64,000 nt of DNA, from assembly GCA_019096065.1 (NCBI GenBank), contig JAGUCH010000008.1:501001-565000 (forward strand), given 5' to 3'. The position numbers were made by a program, and so were the translations under genes. Under the pieces are notes generated by a model. That model saw nothing but the letters and a program-made list of their open reading frames with translations. It searched no databases and was not told the origin of the DNA. Below are positions 43,359 through 54,302 of this stretch, piece after piece. This DNA comes from Paracyclopina nana. Lineage: Eukaryota > Arthropoda > Copepoda > Cyclopoida > Cyclopettidae. Numbering within the stretch: the first letter of the stretch is position 1; each line of letters starts with the position of its first letter.

Positions 43359-46300
43359 ATGAGAGCTTTGCGCATTTTCTTGCTCGCCTGCTTGACCGGC
43401 CTGAATCAGCTGATGTTGACCCATGCTCTGCTGCCTCCATTTGCGTTCTCAGCAGCTGAAGCCATTTTGGGTGAGTATAAGCATTTATTTCCTATTTTTT
43501 AGCTTTTTTACTCCATTAAGCTGATTGAATCTGTAATCCCAAAGGAAATTTGTCTTGATGAAATTGCTTACTTTAATTTAAAAAATGTATTTTTTTCCCC
43601 AAATAATCCAACTTTCTAGTATTTTTGACAGAGCAAAGACTCAATTTTAATTATTGGGTAATGGGATTTTTTCAAATTATTGAAGAGCATTTTAAAAATA
43701 ACTTTTTAACGGTTTTTACAGCATCTCTCATTTCACGACAAAAATAAGAGCCCTAAAACTTGCTTGGTTTAGTAATTTGAAAGCAGACTGAAAAACAGCT
43801 GGATTTTCCTCATTTTCATAATGTGATGTTCATCTACTAAGCCATGAAAATTAGAATGCTTTCAATTTCACATTTATTTCAGATTTCAAATTGAAAGTTA
43901 TCAAGCCAATTTTGTAGCCAAAAATCCCTTTAAAAAAGCCAAAATCAAAATTAAATATGAAAAATAGTAGATGAATAACAAATTTAAGAGCTGCTTTAAG
44001 TAATGTTTGCTTAATGTCATGAAAGCTCTTTCAGGTAACGTTTTTTATAAAAAGATGATAACTTTTTTAAATACTTTTTAATGCTGCAAGTAGCAAAAGA
44101 GCAAAAGAGTAAAAGAGTACGATCCATAAAAAACAGAACTTTGCTTTGAAATCGAAACAAACACTCGAATTACACGGTGGCACAGTGGATAATTTGGCCT
44201 TTTTTCCCGCACCTCAAAAATCAGTAAAATTCAAATATATTTGAAATAATGGACATATTTTGAAGGCTGACATTTTATGAGTCAGACTCTACTTGATGCA
44301 ATGCTTAGTAAATAATGCAGAGTTTAAAATTTTATTTTTACGAAAAAAAACTATTTTTGCTTTTTTGGTTGGATATCAGCAAAAAAAGTTCTTTTTGCTC
44401 CATTAGCCTTTCTTTTATTTCAACTTTTGCTCTGCTCAAGTACTGTACTTTGTTGGGAGGAGACCATAAAAAGTTTGCTTACATTTACTGCTGCCCACAG
44501 TGGAGTATTTTCCCTCTTTTGCGCGCATACTCATAATATGCCTACTTTTTTCAAATATTTGAATTTTATTGTTTTTTGAGATGCGGGAAAAAAGGTCAAA
44601 TTATCCACTGTGCCACGATGTAATTCGAATTTCTCAAAGGTTAGCCCAGAATAGAAAATACAGCAATAATTTGATGTAGGGAAATTGAGTTTGCGCCTTA
44701 GAATTGTTTTCTCGGCCCCTCGGCCTCCCTTGGGCATTTATAGCTAATGCGGCCCTTTTTTCCTCGGCCAAAAAGAAGCAAAAAAAAACATCCTTTCCTT
44801 TTTTTTTTAAAGTCTGAGATTGAAAAAACGGGAGGCGAAAAAAGTTGCCATCTTCTTTCGCGGAAAAAAGTTTTTCTTCACACTTGGAACTTTCTAATTT
44901 TTCCAAACTACTCACCACTCTCTATATTATGGTGCACACTGGGATAATCTGTCATAAAAAACGCGCCTTTTTAGATCATTTTTAAAATCAAAAATCAGCT
45001 GAAAAGTGATTTTCTCAGGCTTAAATTATGTTGGGAAACATATCTGAATAATCCACTGTGTCCCTTGTTAGTGTCATTTTACCCTTTTTTTATTTGCTTT
45101 TTCAGGGCCAAGCAAGGAAATTCCCAAAATGCAGTAAGTCCTTTTTTGTTTGTATGCCTAGCTAAAAATATCAAAAAATCGCGAAATCACTCGGGTGGAA
45201 ATGCCTTTGAAGTCACTTTTGATCTTTTGCTGCTTTCCCTCCAAAATTGCAAAATATTACTAAAAAATGTCTTTTTTTGGTGCTCTCAGGTCCGAAATGT
45301 TACAAGAGGTGCTAGTGAAGCCACAAGATGCAAAAGAGCGCACAAAAATGGTGAAAACTTTCATGGAAGGCAAAATGATGCTGAGAGATGTCACATCGGA
45401 ACTTTCCGCAACAACAACCACGCAACCTCCCGAGCATTTAGGCGTGGGCGGTTTGGGCGGACTTTACCCCGCTGTGCGCAAATATGCAAAATGCCACAGA
45501 AATGGCACCACTTTTAGCCACGGAGATTCCGTAAGGATTTATTTCATAATTTTCCTAACTAAAATTTCCATTATCTTTACTTAAAAATACTTGGGCGTCC
45601 AAGGCGGCGAAATGTGTTTTTACCTGCCTTGGATTATTTGAGCGGCTTTTTAGAAATGTTTTTTTTTAAATATATATTCTAGCGTTTATTAGTCAGAATT
45701 ACATATTTAGAGACTGAGCATAAAAAGATTTAAAAAAAAAACTGACTTAAATAACATAAAGTATTTTTTTGGTATTACGTAACGTTTGCGAATTAACAGG
45801 AAATGACAAAAAAGCTAAAGTTTCAGCTCATATCAAATGACATGCATTAGGTTTTTTGTAACCTAACCTAACTGCGTAATGCTCTGATATCTTTTTTTAG
45901 AAAATTTAGCGCTATTTTTACTTTTTCTCCGGCTTTTTGAAGCATAACAACCAATACACAATATTAAGACTTTCAGGTTTTTCATTAATTAAGCGCTTTT
46001 CTCAGCAAAGTACAAAAAAGTTCACGTTATGGACTGGAAAAACTCCAGCTTTCTACACGTGTCTGGTTAATTTGCAAATGTAACGTAATTACCAAGATGA
46101 AAGGGCAAAAAATAGAGCGGAGCAAAGCGAGTCGGCGAAGGCGGCGAAGCGTCGCTTCAAAATCATTTATTTAATTCTAAGCAAAAAACATACCAGTTTT
46201 ATTTAAACAAAAAAAGGCCTAAGCGATATTTTACTCAAAAGTGGAAGCTCTCATCTCAGCTTATTTTGTTTAAGTATGAAGCTTTTTATGCTTTCAAAAT

Positions 46301-46788
46301 CAAATCTTAATCAATTGGCTGCAACTTTCAACTCAAGTGCACCTAAAAACTCAGATTTTCCTGAATCAGCTCTACGGAATATTTGGGTCATAAAATTACT
46401 TTATATCCCTCAAATTAGATTCCAGGGCCATAAAGTATTTAATATCCTCCAAAATGCTTAGAAAGAACTGTGACATAAAAGAGTTAAGTGGGATCGGTAA
46501 ACTGAATTATAGCGCGAGGAAATCGTATTGGGAGTATACATTTATATTCCGCTCAAATCATCCGAGTACCGCTCTCCGCCATGGACGCCCAACTAGAAAA
46601 CAGTGTTTATTTTTCAGGTATCCACAGGACATCCGTGCGATCAATGCAGTTGCAGAAATGGCAAAATTTCCTGCTTTTGGCAAGAATGCCTCGGATCTCC
46701 GGAATTCAATTGTGTCCCCCTTTTTGTTCCGGGCTCTTGTTGCCCTCTGTATTCTTGTGGAGGAGGATCCACAAAAAATGGAACTTAA
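43359..46788 (+). CDS. Secreted single VWC-domain protein, four exons
   Basis: join(43359..43470, 45106..45133, 45290..45530, 46618..46788), 183 residues, junction phases 1, 2, 0, all GT-AG; exon 2 is only 28 bases. The signal peptide is MRALRIFLLACLTGLNQLMLT. A charged, probably helical segment follows (EMLQEVLVKPQDAKERTKMV). The C-terminus is one von Willebrand factor C domain with ten Cys at 115, 134, 137, 139, 146, 151, 159, 168, 169 and 174: CHRNGTTFSHGDS, PCDQCSCRNGKISC, CCPLYSC. VWC proteins of this kind bind BMP-type ligands or act in the extracellular matrix; which applies here is unknown. The VWC domain is split between exons 3 and 4. AATAAA at 47045. Confidence 0.86.
44163..44632. 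repeat. Foldback element in VWC intron 1
   Basis: 44163-44242 and 44551-44632 are inverted repeats: TCGAATTACACGGTGGCACAG, GTGGATAATTTGGCC and TTTTTTCCCGCACCTC against their complements in the right arm. About 300 bases lie between. No coding capacity. Confidence 0.8.
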
Positions 46789-46789
46789 A

Positions 46790-47470
46790 AAAGCTGATTC
46801 AAAAAATATACAACTCAAATATATAAAGAGACTTCAGGTTGTATGTGGTATTTATTTAAAAATGGCCAATCATGTAGGGTGAATTGACTCTCTATTGGAA
46901 AAACCGCAAGGGCAAAATCGTTACGAAAATCGTTATCTAATTTTTTCGTAGAGTAACTAGCGACATCTAGCGGACTGTTTTGAAACTGAGGCATTTCAAA
47001 TTTTCCCTTATTTCATGACTAATGTTGCCTTTGTGGCTTTTTACAATAAATTCATAATTATCCTATTTTGGCCATTTTTGATAGTATAGCGGCCATTTTT
47101 GAGAATTTACAGAGTTTTTTGAGGAATTTTCACTCTTTGTGGCCGATTCGTCATTTCTAAATTAAACCAAAATGAGTCATACCAATGATTCATTTTTTAA
47201 TGTAGCTCAACTTTTAGTCCTAAAAAAGGTAGAATAGCAAAATAAGCTAATGAAGTAAGCAAACGAATTAACATAAAAAAATTTGCCATGATAATTAAAA
47301 TGTTTTCAAAGATTTGAAAGAGTTTCAAGGTGATGAATATAAGAATCGAGGTTGCGTGATTCAATTTTAAATCTTTCCGCTAACATAATCAAAACAATAA
47401 CAAATACAAACGCGGCGGTCTCTTATTCAGAGACTTGTTAACGAAATGTGATCTAATTACTCCTTAAAGC
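46790..47470. other. Spacer with poly(A) signal and dispersed motif
   Basis: Contains AATAAA at 47045-47050, the likely VWC poly(A) site, and at 47349-47380 one copy of the AGGTTGCGTGATTC ... TTCCGC word pair also found at 13.6-13.9 and 21.5 kb. No gene seen. Confidence 0.5.
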
Positions 47471-47471
47471 A

Positions 47472-49131
47472 ATGTCAAGGTGAGAAAATTTCAATATATT
47501 CAGTGCCAAGCAAAAGCCAAATGTTGTTTCATTAGATTTTTTTGTAATCTCTATGTTATCTATTCTAAATCATGCTGTTGAATTTCAGATTTGCTGAACC
47601 TGTGATCTCCATCAGTGATGCATTGGTTTACGAGTACCTTGAACAAAATGGCCATAAAGTCATTGCTAATGATCTTCGCAAAGCAAGAGATCGGGACCAA
47701 CTTCCAAATCTTCATGGAATCACCCTCAAAACTGTGACCAAATTGTCAATTCCAAAAGTCAACTTAAACGAGCATTCAAGCAAAGGTGACAAGTGCACCA
47801 ACAACTTTGTGCTCAAATATTTGCTCGTGAATGGGCATGTTGATGTTGCGAGAGAGTTCAAAAGTTGTACGCAATCCAGGCTGAAAGATGATGATCACAA
47901 AGAAATGCATCTGGAAGACCTTTTGGACTTCTACGAGACTTTCAACTACAATGATCGGAGTAAGTGGGTGCCAATTCAAGACATATTTCAGGACAAGGAA
48001 GAGCTAATCAATGAGCTTGATAATGGGCAATCTGAAGTTGCTAAAGTGTTGCGATGCATCTTGGAAACCAACATTCCAATTCGAGTCGAACAGATTAAAC
48101 CTTCTAAGCGAACCTTTAGCAAGAGCTTCAATTCCTATAATTTGCCATCGAAGGCTTTGCCTGGAATCAACACAAGAAGGTTTTCAGTTGCACGATTTGG
48201 AGAATCCTCCGAGGAATATCAAATCAACCAAGCTAAACATGAGCTTTTGGACATGGCGATGGTCCACAATGAAAAGAAACTGTACAAAGACTTGATCAAC
48301 ATTGATAAAACTCATCAATGGGCATTATGCATTGTCGGATGCTACTTGTCCAAATATTTGAGAACTGCAAGATATCCGCAAAAGGTGTTTGTGCAAGTTG
48401 CCAAGCCTGTTGTCTTCAATACCGGTGTATTTTCTGAAGAAGACATTGAAGTGATTTCAAAGCATGTTGCCTCCTGTGATGGGGTTGTCGATTATAACAT
48501 GATTGGAAAGAAACTCAATCGAGCAAAATCAGATCTGCTCAACTTTGTCAGAAAGCTCATTGAAAAAAGTGACAAGACACGAAAAGGAGCATTTACACTT
48601 CAAGAAGACACTTTAATCTTGAGATTTGTGCTGACTTTGAAAGTACCCCAAAGCCTTGAAGATTTCACAGAGATCCTCCAGACGCCAATTAATTTTGAAT
48701 CATTGGCTTCCAAGCTGAGCCGTTCAGCTGATTGCATTAGTGCAAGGTGGAATGCATACCTCAAGTCAGTCATTCTTTCGCTATTTCATGGAACACTTGG
48801 TGTTGATCATCGCTCTTTCTTCTTCAACTACCTTATTGCTAACAAAATTGTGTCCACTTCTCAAATTGATTGGGTCGAAGTGGAAAAGCTGTTTCCTAGC
48901 TGCACCAAAAAATATCTCACTGATATGATGAGTGGTATGATATCAAGCAGTGTGAAAAAGATTCCGCTTTATCAAATCTTAAGTAATAGAAGAGCAACCA
49001 CTAGAAATACAAAGACTGTTGAACGAAAAGTGGAAGTGGCTTCTGTGTTTGATGAGCTTCGTGGAATCAAACCTATGAGAGAAAGCACACAAAAAGTTTT
49101 GGAAGAATACAACCTCCAGTCCTTAACTTAG
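47472..49131 (+). CDS. LisH-like/Myb-like protein, tandem copy 1
   Basis: Proposed join(47472..47479, 47589..49131), 516 residues. Compared with copies 2 and 3 the local ATG is replaced by TTT (CAG|ATTTGCTGAA against CAG|AATGGATGAG), so the start must lie upstream: ATGTCAAG|GTGAGA at 47472 joins in frame to give MSRFAEPVIS. (Without splicing, ATG 47572 would give MLLNFRFAEP.) Two LisH-like helices follow: DALVYEYLEQNGHKVIA and FVLKYLLVNGHVDVAREFKS. Later come three Myb/SANT-like segments, including KGAFTLQEDTLILRFV ... LSRSADCISARWNAYLKSV (trihelical, with Trp), resembling TTF1/Reb1-type Myb repeats. A nuclear, DNA-binding role is plausible but unproven. About 60% alike to its neighbours by eye. 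Confidence 0.75.
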
Positions 49132-49171
49132 TTATGCTTTGCCAATTCTAACAATATTCTCCTTTTCCAGA

Positions 49172-50704
49172 ATGGATGAGGCTGTGATTTCTGTCAGTGA
49201 TGCCCTGGTTTTTGAGTACCTCAAACAAAATGGCCATGAGCTGATTGCAAGAGAGCTACTCATAGTAAGGAAACGAGACCAACTGCCAAACTTGCATGGC
49301 ATTGACCTCAAGGCTGTGATTGAACTAGCTCAAGTGAAGGGAGAATCTGAGAAGTCGCTATGCGAAGAAAACAAGTGTGCCAACAACTTAGTGTTCAAAT
49401 ATCTACTTGTGAATGGTCACATTGGTGTCGCAAGAGAATTCAAAAGTTGTACGCAATCAAGGCTGAAAGAAGATGACCACAAAGAAATGCATCGGAAAGA
49501 CCTTTTGCAATTCCACAATACATTCAATTACAAGGATCGAAGCAAGTGGATACCAATTCAAGAGGTATTTTGCGACAAGCTTGAGCAAATCAAGGAGCTA
49601 GATGATGGCAAATCTGAGGTAGCTAAAGTGCTACGGCACATTTTGGAAGCCAACATTCCAATTCGAGTAGCACAAATTACGGCTGCGATGCTGAACCTCA
49701 AGTTTAAGTTGGATGAACTGCAATATCCTGCAAAGGCTCTTACTGGCATTGACACAAGAAGGTTTTCTTTTGTAAGGTTTGGTGCTTCCTCCGATGAATC
49801 TTTAATTGATAAAGCTAATAAATCTCTTATAAGAGATGCTATGGTTTTGAATGAGAAGAGCTTTTTCAAAGATTTAGCAAAATTAATGAAAACTCATCAA
49901 TGGACAATGTCAATTGTGGGCTGTTACTTGTCAAAGCATTTGAGGACTGCTCGATATCCTCAAAAAGTGTGCATGAAAGTTGTCAAACCATATGTGTTCC
50001 AGACTGGTCCCATTTCTATCCAAGACTTTGATGTTATCTCAAGTCATCTAGCTTCCACAAATGGAAATGTTGATCTTGAACTTCTTCAAAAAAGTTTGAA
50101 TCGATCAAGATCAGACCTCAACAAAATTGTCAAAAGACTTTTGAGCAAGATGAAGAACACTCAAACAGGCCCATTTTCACTGTTTGAAGACTCTATGATC
50201 TTGAAATGTGTGTTAAATGGTGAAAAGCCCAAATCTCTTGAAGAGTTTGAAGAGTTATCTCAAAGATCTAGCAAGTCTTTGGATTCTCTTGCTCCCATCT
50301 TAAACAGAACTGGCCAATCCATCAAATCACACTGGAATGGATACCTGAAGACAGTGATCATTTCATTGTTTCATGGTAACTTATCTCAAGACTTTCGAAA
50401 GATTTTCTTCAACTATTTAATTTCTGCAAAAACTGAATCTATTTCTCAAATTGATTGGAATGAGGCAAAGAAGTTGCTACCAAGTTGCACCAAGCAATAC
50501 CTCACTGATTTAGTGTGTGGTGCCATCAGCAGTACTGAAAAGCAAAGGCCCCTATTCCAAATATTGAGTGACAATTCATCATCCAGAAAGTTGTCTAAGA
50601 GAACTGAAAGGAGAGTTGAGGTTGCTCAAGTCTTTGATGAGCTTCGTGGAAAGAAAGCAATGAGTGATACAACAAAAAAAGCTTTTGAGAATTTTGGCTT
50701 TTGA
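49172..50704 (+). CDS. LisH-like/Myb-like protein, tandem copy 2
   Basis: Single large exon, 510 residues from ATG 49172 (MDEAVISVSDALVFEYLKQN). LisH-like segments at about 7-33 and 70-92; SANT/Myb-like segments near 280-325, 333-402 and 404-450, with LNRTGQSIKSHWNGYLK as the recognition-type helix. It begins 40 bases after copy 1's stop; a clean acceptor TCCTTTTCCAG ends one base before the ATG, at 49170, with no room for a local first exon. The N-terminal ~100 residues are nearly identical to copy 3, while the rest is more diverged, which suggests gene conversion or domain-specific constraint. Function unknown; the family looks lineage-restricted. Confidence 0.8.
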   Translation: MDEAVISVSDALVFEYLKQNGHELIARELLIVRKRDQLPNLHGIDLKAVIELAQVKGESEKSLCEENKCANNLVFKYLLVNGHIGVAREFKSCTQSRLKEDDHKEMHRKDLLQFHNTFNYKDRSKWIPIQEVFCDKLEQIKELDDGKSEVAKVLRHILEANIPIRVAQITAAMLNLKFKLDELQYPAKALTGIDTRRFSFVRFGASSDESLIDKANKSLIRDAMVLNEKSFFKDLAKLMKTHQWTMSIVGCYLSKHLRTARYPQKVCMKVVKPYVFQTGPISIQDFDVISSHLASTNGNVDLELLQKSLNRSRSDLNKIVKRLLSKMKNTQTGPFSLFEDSMILKCVLNGEKPKSLEEFEELSQRSSKSLDSLAPILNRTGQSIKSHWNGYLKTVIISLFHGNLSQDFRKIFFNYLISAKTESISQIDWNEAKKLLPSCTKQYLTDLVCGAISSTEKQRPLFQILSDNSSSRKLSKRTERRVEVAQVFDELRGKKAMSDTTKKAFENFGF

Positions 50705-50738
50705 TTCTTCTTCAAAGCAAGCTTGATCTGTGAGATTC

Positions 50739-50746
50739 ATCAATAA
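50739..50746 (+). terminator. Poly(A) signal after copy 2
   Basis: CAATAAAC about 37 bases after the copy 2 stop and about 60 bases before the acceptor that precedes copy 3. Confidence 0.55.
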
Positions 50747-50808
50747 ACATAACATCCAAATACAATGTAGTATGAACTAAAATGTATAAAATAATTTTGC
50801 TTTTCAGA

Positions 50809-52341
50809 ATGGACGAGGCTGTGATTTCTGTCAGTGACGCCCTGGTTTTTGAGTACCTCAAACAAAATGGCCATGAGCTGATTGCAAGAGAGCTACTCAT
50901 TGCAAGGAAACGAGACCAACTGCCAAACTTGCATGGCATCAACCTCAAGGCTGTGATTGAACTAGCTCAAGTGAAGGGAGAATCTGAGAAGTCGCTATGC
51001 GAAGAAAACAAGTGTGCCAACAACTTAGTGTTCAAATATCTACTTGTGCAAGGGCACATTGGTGTCGCAAGAGAATTCAAAAGTTGTACACAATCAAGGC
51101 TGAAAGAAGATGAACACAAAGAAATGCATCTGAAAGACCTTTTGCAATTCTACAATACATTCAACCACAATGATCGGAGTAAGTGGGTGCCAATTCAAGA
51201 AGTATTTGGCGACAAGGTGAAACTGATTCATGAGCTTGATTATGGGCAATCTGAAGTTGCCAAAGTGGTGCGTTACATCTTAGAAAGCAATATACCAATC
51301 CGAGCAGAGCAAGTTGCTGCTGCCAAAATGAAATTAAAAGTTGACTTAGACAAATTTCATTACCCCACTAAGGCACCTCCTGGAATCAATACAAGAATGT
51401 TTTCCTTTGCTAGATTTGGTGCATCATCTGAAGAATATCAAATTGAGTTGGCTCGTCACGAACTTGTGTCCACAGCAATGGTTATAAATGAGAAGAAGCT
51501 GTACACAGATTTGTACAAATTATCCAAGTCATACCAATGGGCAGTTTCAATTGTTGGATGCTTCTTGTCAAAATATTTGAAAACTGCAAGGTATCCTCAA
51601 AAAGTGTTTATGAAGATTGCCAAGCCTTTTGTTTACAAATCCGGAAAGCTGTCTGAGGAGGACAAAGATTATATTTTGAAGTGTATGGAATCATCCAAGG
51701 GGGCCAATTTGAATTTGAAGTTGATGCAAAGAACTCTTCTTCGCTCAAGAACCGACATCCAAAAGTTTGTCAAAAAGCTGAGGGACAAGTGCGACAAGAA
51801 TCGAAAAGGACTATTTACATTATCAGAAGACACTTTGATTCTAAGTTTTGTGATGAAGTCAAAAGTACCCCAATGTCTTGAGGATTTTTGCAAATTCTAC
51901 AAAGACCCAATTTCATTTGATTCACTAGCTCCTCTACTGAGCAGAACAAGCCTTTCCATTGGAGGACGTTGGAATGGTTACCTCAAGACAGTTATACTTT
52001 CATTATTTCATGGATCACTATCCAGTGATTATCGCAAGATTTTCTTCGACTACCTCATTTCTTCAAAAACAGAATCCATTTCCCAAATCAATTGGAGTGA
52101 GGTGGAAAAGTTTTTGCCTTGTTGCACCAAAAAATATCTCACAGACATTGTCAGTGGTGCTGTTCCTTGGACTGAAGGAAGAAAACCACTTTACCAAATT
52201 TTGTGCAAAAAACAATCCTCTAGAAGAAGTTTGGCTCATGTTAACCGAAGAATTGAAGTGGCCAAAATCTTTGATGAGCTTCGAGGTGTGAAACCAATGT
52301 GTGACACAACAAGAGACTTGTTGAAAAAGCTGCAGAATTAG
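50809..52341 (+). CDS. LisH-like/Myb-like protein, tandem copy 3
   Basis: Single large exon, 510 residues from ATG 50809. As in copy 2, an acceptor (TTGCTTTTCAG, ending 50807) lies one base before the ATG. Order: LisH-like ALVFEYLKQNGHELIARELL, LisH-like LVFKYLLVQGHIGVAREF, a middle part (TRMFSFARFGASSEEYQ, then CFLSKYLKTARYPQKVFMK, strongly kept in all three copies), SANT-like KLSEEDKDYILKCM, Myb-like GLFTLSEDTLILSFV with LSRTSLSIGGRWNGYLK, and a third helical unit SQINWSEVEKFLPCCTKKYL. The conserved W and K/R residues of the Myb-like helix argue for nucleic-acid binding; this is inference. No obvious AATAAA close downstream. Confidence 0.8.
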   Translation: MDEAVISVSDALVFEYLKQNGHELIARELLIARKRDQLPNLHGINLKAVIELAQVKGESEKSLCEENKCANNLVFKYLLVQGHIGVAREFKSCTQSRLKEDEHKEMHLKDLLQFYNTFNHNDRSKWVPIQEVFGDKVKLIHELDYGQSEVAKVVRYILESNIPIRAEQVAAAKMKLKVDLDKFHYPTKAPPGINTRMFSFARFGASSEEYQIELARHELVSTAMVINEKKLYTDLYKLSKSYQWAVSIVGCFLSKYLKTARYPQKVFMKIAKPFVYKSGKLSEEDKDYILKCMESSKGANLNLKLMQRTLLRSRTDIQKFVKKLRDKCDKNRKGLFTLSEDTLILSFVMKSKVPQCLEDFCKFYKDPISFDSLAPLLSRTSLSIGGRWNGYLKTVILSLFHGSLSSDYRKIFFDYLISSKTESISQINWSEVEKFLPCCTKKYLTDIVSGAVPWTEGRKPLYQILCKKQSSRRSLAHVNRRIEVAKIFDELRGVKPMCDTTRDLLKKLQN

Positions 52342-52510
52342 CTTGGAAAATTGTCAGCTCTTTAAGTAATTGGAGTCTTCAATCAATACATTTTCCACTG
52401 AGGTAAGTGGTGTATAATCTTTTGCTTGTTAAGAACTCATTAGGCTTTCAAAGATAAAGTTCTAATGTTACAATTTAGGCTTTTAGTAGTTTAACAGTTG
52501 CAAGACAGCA

Positions 52511-53875
52511 ATGTGTTTTGAAGGACATGCTTACACTTTTGTGTCAAAGCTTGCACTTTTCCTTCTCTTGAGTATTGCATGTTTTTTCCAAGTCAAAGAG
52601 AGCTTTGAAAAGTACCTTGATGGGAGTAAAACTATAGCTACCAATTATGAAAAAAGAGAAAGCATCCCCTTTCCCATGTTTATTATTTGCCCAAGTGTCC
52701 CTTTCAAGAATGAGAGTGTTCAGAAGGAAGCAAATATGTCAATATTTTCCGTGGTCTCTGATCCAGGCTTCATTTATTGGCCAAATAAGCAGGAAAATGT
52801 TATTGAGGCATGGGATAAAATTACATTCAGCTTGGATGAAATGTTAACTTCCATGATATTTGAAGTCCATGGTTCACCTACAACGATTCATAGATCAGGA
52901 ATAGAAGATCTTGAAAAAGGCAACTTTTCATAATTCTATTTTTAAATGCGTCATTTCTTTTTGTACACAGGCAATACGTTTAAATTTGTTTCGTTTAAAA
53001 AACTTGGTACCAAGTTGGGTATTGTTCAAGTTTCGTGCAAACAAAAATTTATTTGATCATCAAGAAGTAAAATTGTATCTTTTGCCACATGACGGCTATG
53101 CAATTGGTTTTCAAGCATCATTATTTGATCATAATCCTCATGAAATATTTTTGCATGAGAGGGAAGAAACAACATTGTCAATAGAAGTTCATGAACATAT
53201 TTCTTATTCTGGATATGACTCTTGCGATTCAAACAGTGACCAAGCAAAGTTTGCCAAATGTTTTCGAGACTTTCAAAAGCAACATGTGTACAATCAGTCT
53301 GAATTCAATAGTTTGGTTCGATGCAATGGATCAACATATAAAAGCTGTCAAATTCCTCATGTAACTTTTCCAATCATAACTCAGTTTTGAGTCAGTAGCG
53401 ACAAATTTTTTTATCTCAGTTTTCAGGTGAAGTTGATTCTATGTGCACTGATGTTGAATCTGCAAGTTGTTCATTATCAATTGTGAGAAATTCTTATGGT
53501 CTTTTATTTGACAATGATTTCAAAGCTTGTAGAAAGCCATGTAAAATAGTCAAGTATGAGAGCAACAAAATCACTGTCCCATATTTACCACCGAGCAATG
53601 AGACTTGGTAATTGCTCTAAGAGTAATCAAGTCAGAGATTATAATGGAATACAACACATTTCAGGTTATATGTTATTTTTAATTCAGCCACTGTTGCTGT
53701 CCATACTGAGCTTTTACTTATGGATTTCAACTCAATTTTGGCTTCTGTGGGAGGATGATCAATGGGACTTTTCATTGGATTTTCTTTTCTTGACTCTTTA
53801 TTTTGTTTTGGTCAAGCTTTGTGCACAATCTTTTCAAACAATGCTTTCAATAATTTTCATGATAGGCGCTTTTAG
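52511..53875 (+). pseudogene. DEG/ENaC channel pseudogene (copy 1)
   Basis: Four exon-like blocks, about 52511-52919, 52971-53360, 53420-53607 and 53665-53875, align with the intact gene at 54303-55749. First block: TM1 (FVSKLALFLLLSIACFF) and PFPMFIICPS. Breaks: (1) the start of block 2 lacks about 15 residues around the conserved Gly-x-Cys-Tyr and is out of frame with block 1; (2) an in-frame TGA at 53756-53758 sits inside the TM2 motif, where the neighbour reads VGGSMGLF. Otherwise blocks 3 and 4 keep splice sites and sequence. AATAAA at 53879. It is most likely a recently disabled channel gene; alternative splicing could remove the first break but not the second. Confidence 0.78.
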
Positions 53876-53879
53876 GTAA

Positions 53880-54300
53880 ATAAATGTGTTTAAACTTAAT
53901 GACTTTTATTATCAATTTATTATGATATGTTGCTCCAATGGGTCTGAAAAATAGTTTGACAGTTCTAGAAAATGAAAGTTAAAAACCTGCAAAATGTACA
54001 AAATTGGTACATATGCTATTTAGTTAGGTCAATTGATCAAATATTTGAGTTGTGGATAATCAATCATGGTGGGTGTAAATGTACACATGTCAGACATAGA
54101 AAACAATAATTGATTTCTTAGATGACTGCCATTTTGGAGCTTGTAAGTTTTAAAGTTCTTGACAATAAAGGATAACTTAAGGTCAAGAAATTTTACCTTT
54201 TGAGTTAAAATGCTGAGTATCTTGCTAATTTTACTCCATGACCAAGCTCTAAAAAAGCCATTATAGGTGTGGCTTAATAGTGGAAATGTCTGAATTGAAT
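53880..54300. other. Spacer between the two plus-strand channel loci
   Basis: AT-rich; AATAAA of the upstream pseudogene at 53879-53884; no coding signal or repeat seen. Confidence 0.4.
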
Positions 54301-54302
54301 TA

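Noticed and set aside
53756-53758. In-frame TGA in the first channel locus as selenocysteine
   Set aside because: Family has no selenoproteins, the twin gene lacks the codon altogether, and the same locus has a second frame break; pseudogene is simpler.
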